In this document: in pieces, positions 42,248-43,300 of the stretch
Layout of the letters: each line of letters starts with the position of its first letter
Numbering within the stretch: the stretch's first letter is position 1
NCBI GenBank assembly: GCA_023431345.1
Contig: JAEYWK010000157.1
Span: forward strand, 1 to 43,300
Source of the DNA: Pseudomonadota bacterium
GTDB taxonomy: Bacteria > Myxococcota_A > Polyangia > Polyangiales > Polyangiaceae
Direction of reading: 5' to 3'
DNA: 43,300 bases
Made by a program: the position numbers and the translations under genes
Notes under the pieces: generated by a model
Seen by the model: the letters and a program-made list of their open reading frames with translations, nothing else
Told to the model about the DNA's origin: nothing
Database searches by the model: none

Positions 42248-42841
42248 GTGCCTACGGTTCGGACGTGTGTCGGTTGCAGAGCCAGCGGGTCGCCGCAGGA
42301 TCTGGTGCGCTTGGTCGTCGGTCCTGACGGTCAGATCGCTCCGGATCTCGCCGGCGGCGCGTTTGGCCGGGGTGCCTGGGTGCACCCGCGACCGGCCTGT
42401 CTCGCCGACGCCGTCCGCGGCGGCCTGAGCCGAGGGCTGAAGACGAAGGTGACGGCCGCACTGCCCGAGGTGCTCTCGCTCCTGCGCGACGCCGCTTCGC
42501 GTCGAGTCTTCTCTCTGCTTCAAGCCGCGCAACGCGCGCAGCTCGCGGCGATCGGCACGACGGCGCTCGAGGACGCGGCCCGTGACGATCGCGTGGCGCT
42601 TTTGGTGCTGGCCGCTGACGCACAAGCGTCGGCGCAGCTTTCGACGGTGCGTCGCCTCGCCGAGCGTGGCCGCGTCCGTTCGTTCAAGACCAAGGCCGAG
42701 CTGGGCGCCGCGTTCGCGCGCGACGAGCTGGCGCTGGTTGGCTTACTTTCCCCGGACCTCTCTCGAGAGGTCTCCCGCATGATTTCGGTGTCCGAGCTCA
42801 CCGAGCCCGGTAGAGCGCACAGAGTGACGGAGGTTGGATGA
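42248..42841 (+). CDS. YlxR-L7Ae fusion RNA-binding protein
   Basis: The 197-residue product joins two modules that are separate genes in Bacillus. The YlxR part (about 1-75) shows RTCVGCRASGSPQDLVRLVV and GRGAWVHPRPACL. The second part (about 80-190) looks like an L7Ae/YlxQ fold (VFSLLQAAQRAQLAAIGTTA, VALLVLAADAQASAQLSTV). Both bind RNA; the YlxR family has been linked to RNase P and ribosome-related roles. It starts at a GTG behind an AGGAAGAGGAG purine run. Its stop overlaps infB as ATGA (42838-42841), so expression is tied to IF-2. Confidence 0.88.
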   Translation: MPTVRTCVGCRASGSPQDLVRLVVGPDGQIAPDLAGGAFGRGAWVHPRPACLADAVRGGLSRGLKTKVTAALPEVLSLLRDAASRRVFSLLQAAQRAQLAAIGTTALEDAARDDRVALLVLAADAQASAQLSTVRRLAERGRVRSFKTKAELGAAFARDELALVGLLSPDLSREVSRMISVSELTEPGRAHRVTEVG

Positions 42842-43300
42842 CGACAAAGCTGCGTGTGTACGAGGTGGCTCGTGATTTGGGCATGGAACCTAAGAGCCTC
42901 GTTGCGTTGCTCCAATCGGTGGGGGCGCCTGATGTGCGCAATCACATGAGCGCGATCGGCCCCGAGATGGTCGACCGCGTCAAACGTCACCTGGACAAGG
43001 CCAAGGCGCCGAGCACGGTCGAGGAGCGTATTCGTCCGACCGTCGTGAAGCGTCGCGCCGCCGCGGGCGCCTCGACGGGCGCACGCGCCGAGGCTTCGTC
43101 GCCCGTCGCTTCCGCGGCGCCGATCGAGCAGGCGAGGGAAGAACGCTCGGCGCCGTCGCATGCCGTGGTCGCTCCGCCTGTCGAGAAATCGCGGCCGATC
43201 GCCGCTCCCGTACCGGCGCCGCCGCCCCCGGAGCCGGCACCCATCCTCATCTCGCCGCCGGTCGTGGCCGCGCCGCCGCCGCCACCCCCCGCGCCGGCTC
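42838..43300 (+). CDS. infB: Translation initiation factor IF-2, 5' part
   Basis: Only the first 154 codons are present; the gene continues beyond the window. The product begins MTTKLRVYEVARDLGMEPKS, the conserved IF2 N-terminal domain (about 1-50: LVALLQSVGAPDVRNHMSAI), then enters the long Ala/Pro/Glu-rich linker typical of large bacterial IF-2 proteins. GGAGG lies four bases before the ATG. IF-2 brings initiator tRNA to the ribosome. No GTPase domain is visible because of the truncation. Confidence 0.93.
   Translation, partial: MTTKLRVYEVARDLGMEPKSLVALLQSVGAPDVRNHMSAIGPEMVDRVKRHLDKAKAPSTVEERIRPTVVKRRAAAGASTGARAEASSPVASAAPIEQAREERSAPSHAVVAPPVEKSRPIAAPVPAPPPPEPAPILISPPVVAAPPPPPPAPA

Noticed and set aside
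40586..42625. Long minus-strand open frame (679 codons) across nusA
   Set aside because: It is antisense to nusA/ylxR, which show clear domains. High GC creates such shadow frames.

Overview
The window is a GC-rich (about two-thirds G+C or more by eye), gene-dense bacterial chromosome segment with roughly 37 protein-coding genes and no rRNA, tRNA, CRISPR array or insertion sequence that I can recognise. Lipobox lipoproteins with Gly/Thr/Pro-rich linkers, outer-membrane-type barrels, an ECF sigma/FecR pair, a eukaryote-type Ser/Thr kinase with an extracytoplasmic tail and a type III secretion-type SctU protein suggest a large-genome diderm, most likely a myxobacterium of the Polyangiales (Sorangium-like). 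That placement is inferred from gene content and style, not from a marker-gene tree.

Layout. 1-148: hexamer array and a small palindrome. 149-3377 (minus): ferredoxin, barrel-like lipoprotein, lipoprotein and lipase-like hydrolase in one tight run. 3492-6113 (plus): Cys-rich lipoprotein, HEAT-repeat protein and a BCKDH-type E1 alpha subunit. 6121-9984 (minus): a fully overlapping four-gene operon of ECF sigma factor, FecR/TPR-like membrane protein, periplasmic protein with an (EP)n linker and LamG lipoprotein. A divergent small anchored protein (10349) lies opposite. 10872-15537: Gfo/Idh/MocA oxidoreductase, a second LamG lipoprotein, a methyltransferase-like protein, YceI and a STAS/SEC14-like protein. 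15727-17142: dihydrolipoyl dehydrogenase. 17231-19236 (minus): DrrA/DrrB-type ABC exporter. 19374: PspA. 20118-22265 (minus): SctU and an M48 lipoprotein protease. 22338-24694: cardiolipin-synthase-like PLD and a COG3146 acyltransferase. 24666-26599 (minus): SAMHD1-like HD protein and an envelope protein. 26875: large helicase-associated-domain protein. 29214-35045: lysA, pyruvate kinase, Ser/Thr kinase and a secreted protein. 35080-37328 (minus): zinc-ribbon membrane protein, methyltransferase and ferritin-like di-iron protein. 37409-39651: retropepsin-like protein, DUF1285-like protein and phosphoglycerate dehydrogenase. 39960-43300: rimP-nusA-ylxR/L7Ae-infB, truncated by the window end.

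Translational coupling is heavy: at least eleven adjacent gene pairs overlap as ATGA, GTGA or TGATG, so many of these genes are probably co-expressed. The most notable items are (i) the coupled ECF sigma-FecR-periplasmic-LamG operon, a candidate cell-surface regulatory system, with a strong ribosome-binding site and ATG that are out of frame with the sigma factor; (ii) a promoter followed by an intrinsic terminator in the 5' leader of the rimP-nusA-infB operon, which looks like an attenuator; and (iii) an apparent CTG start with a strong Shine-Dalgarno for the Ser/Thr kinase behind pyruvate kinase.
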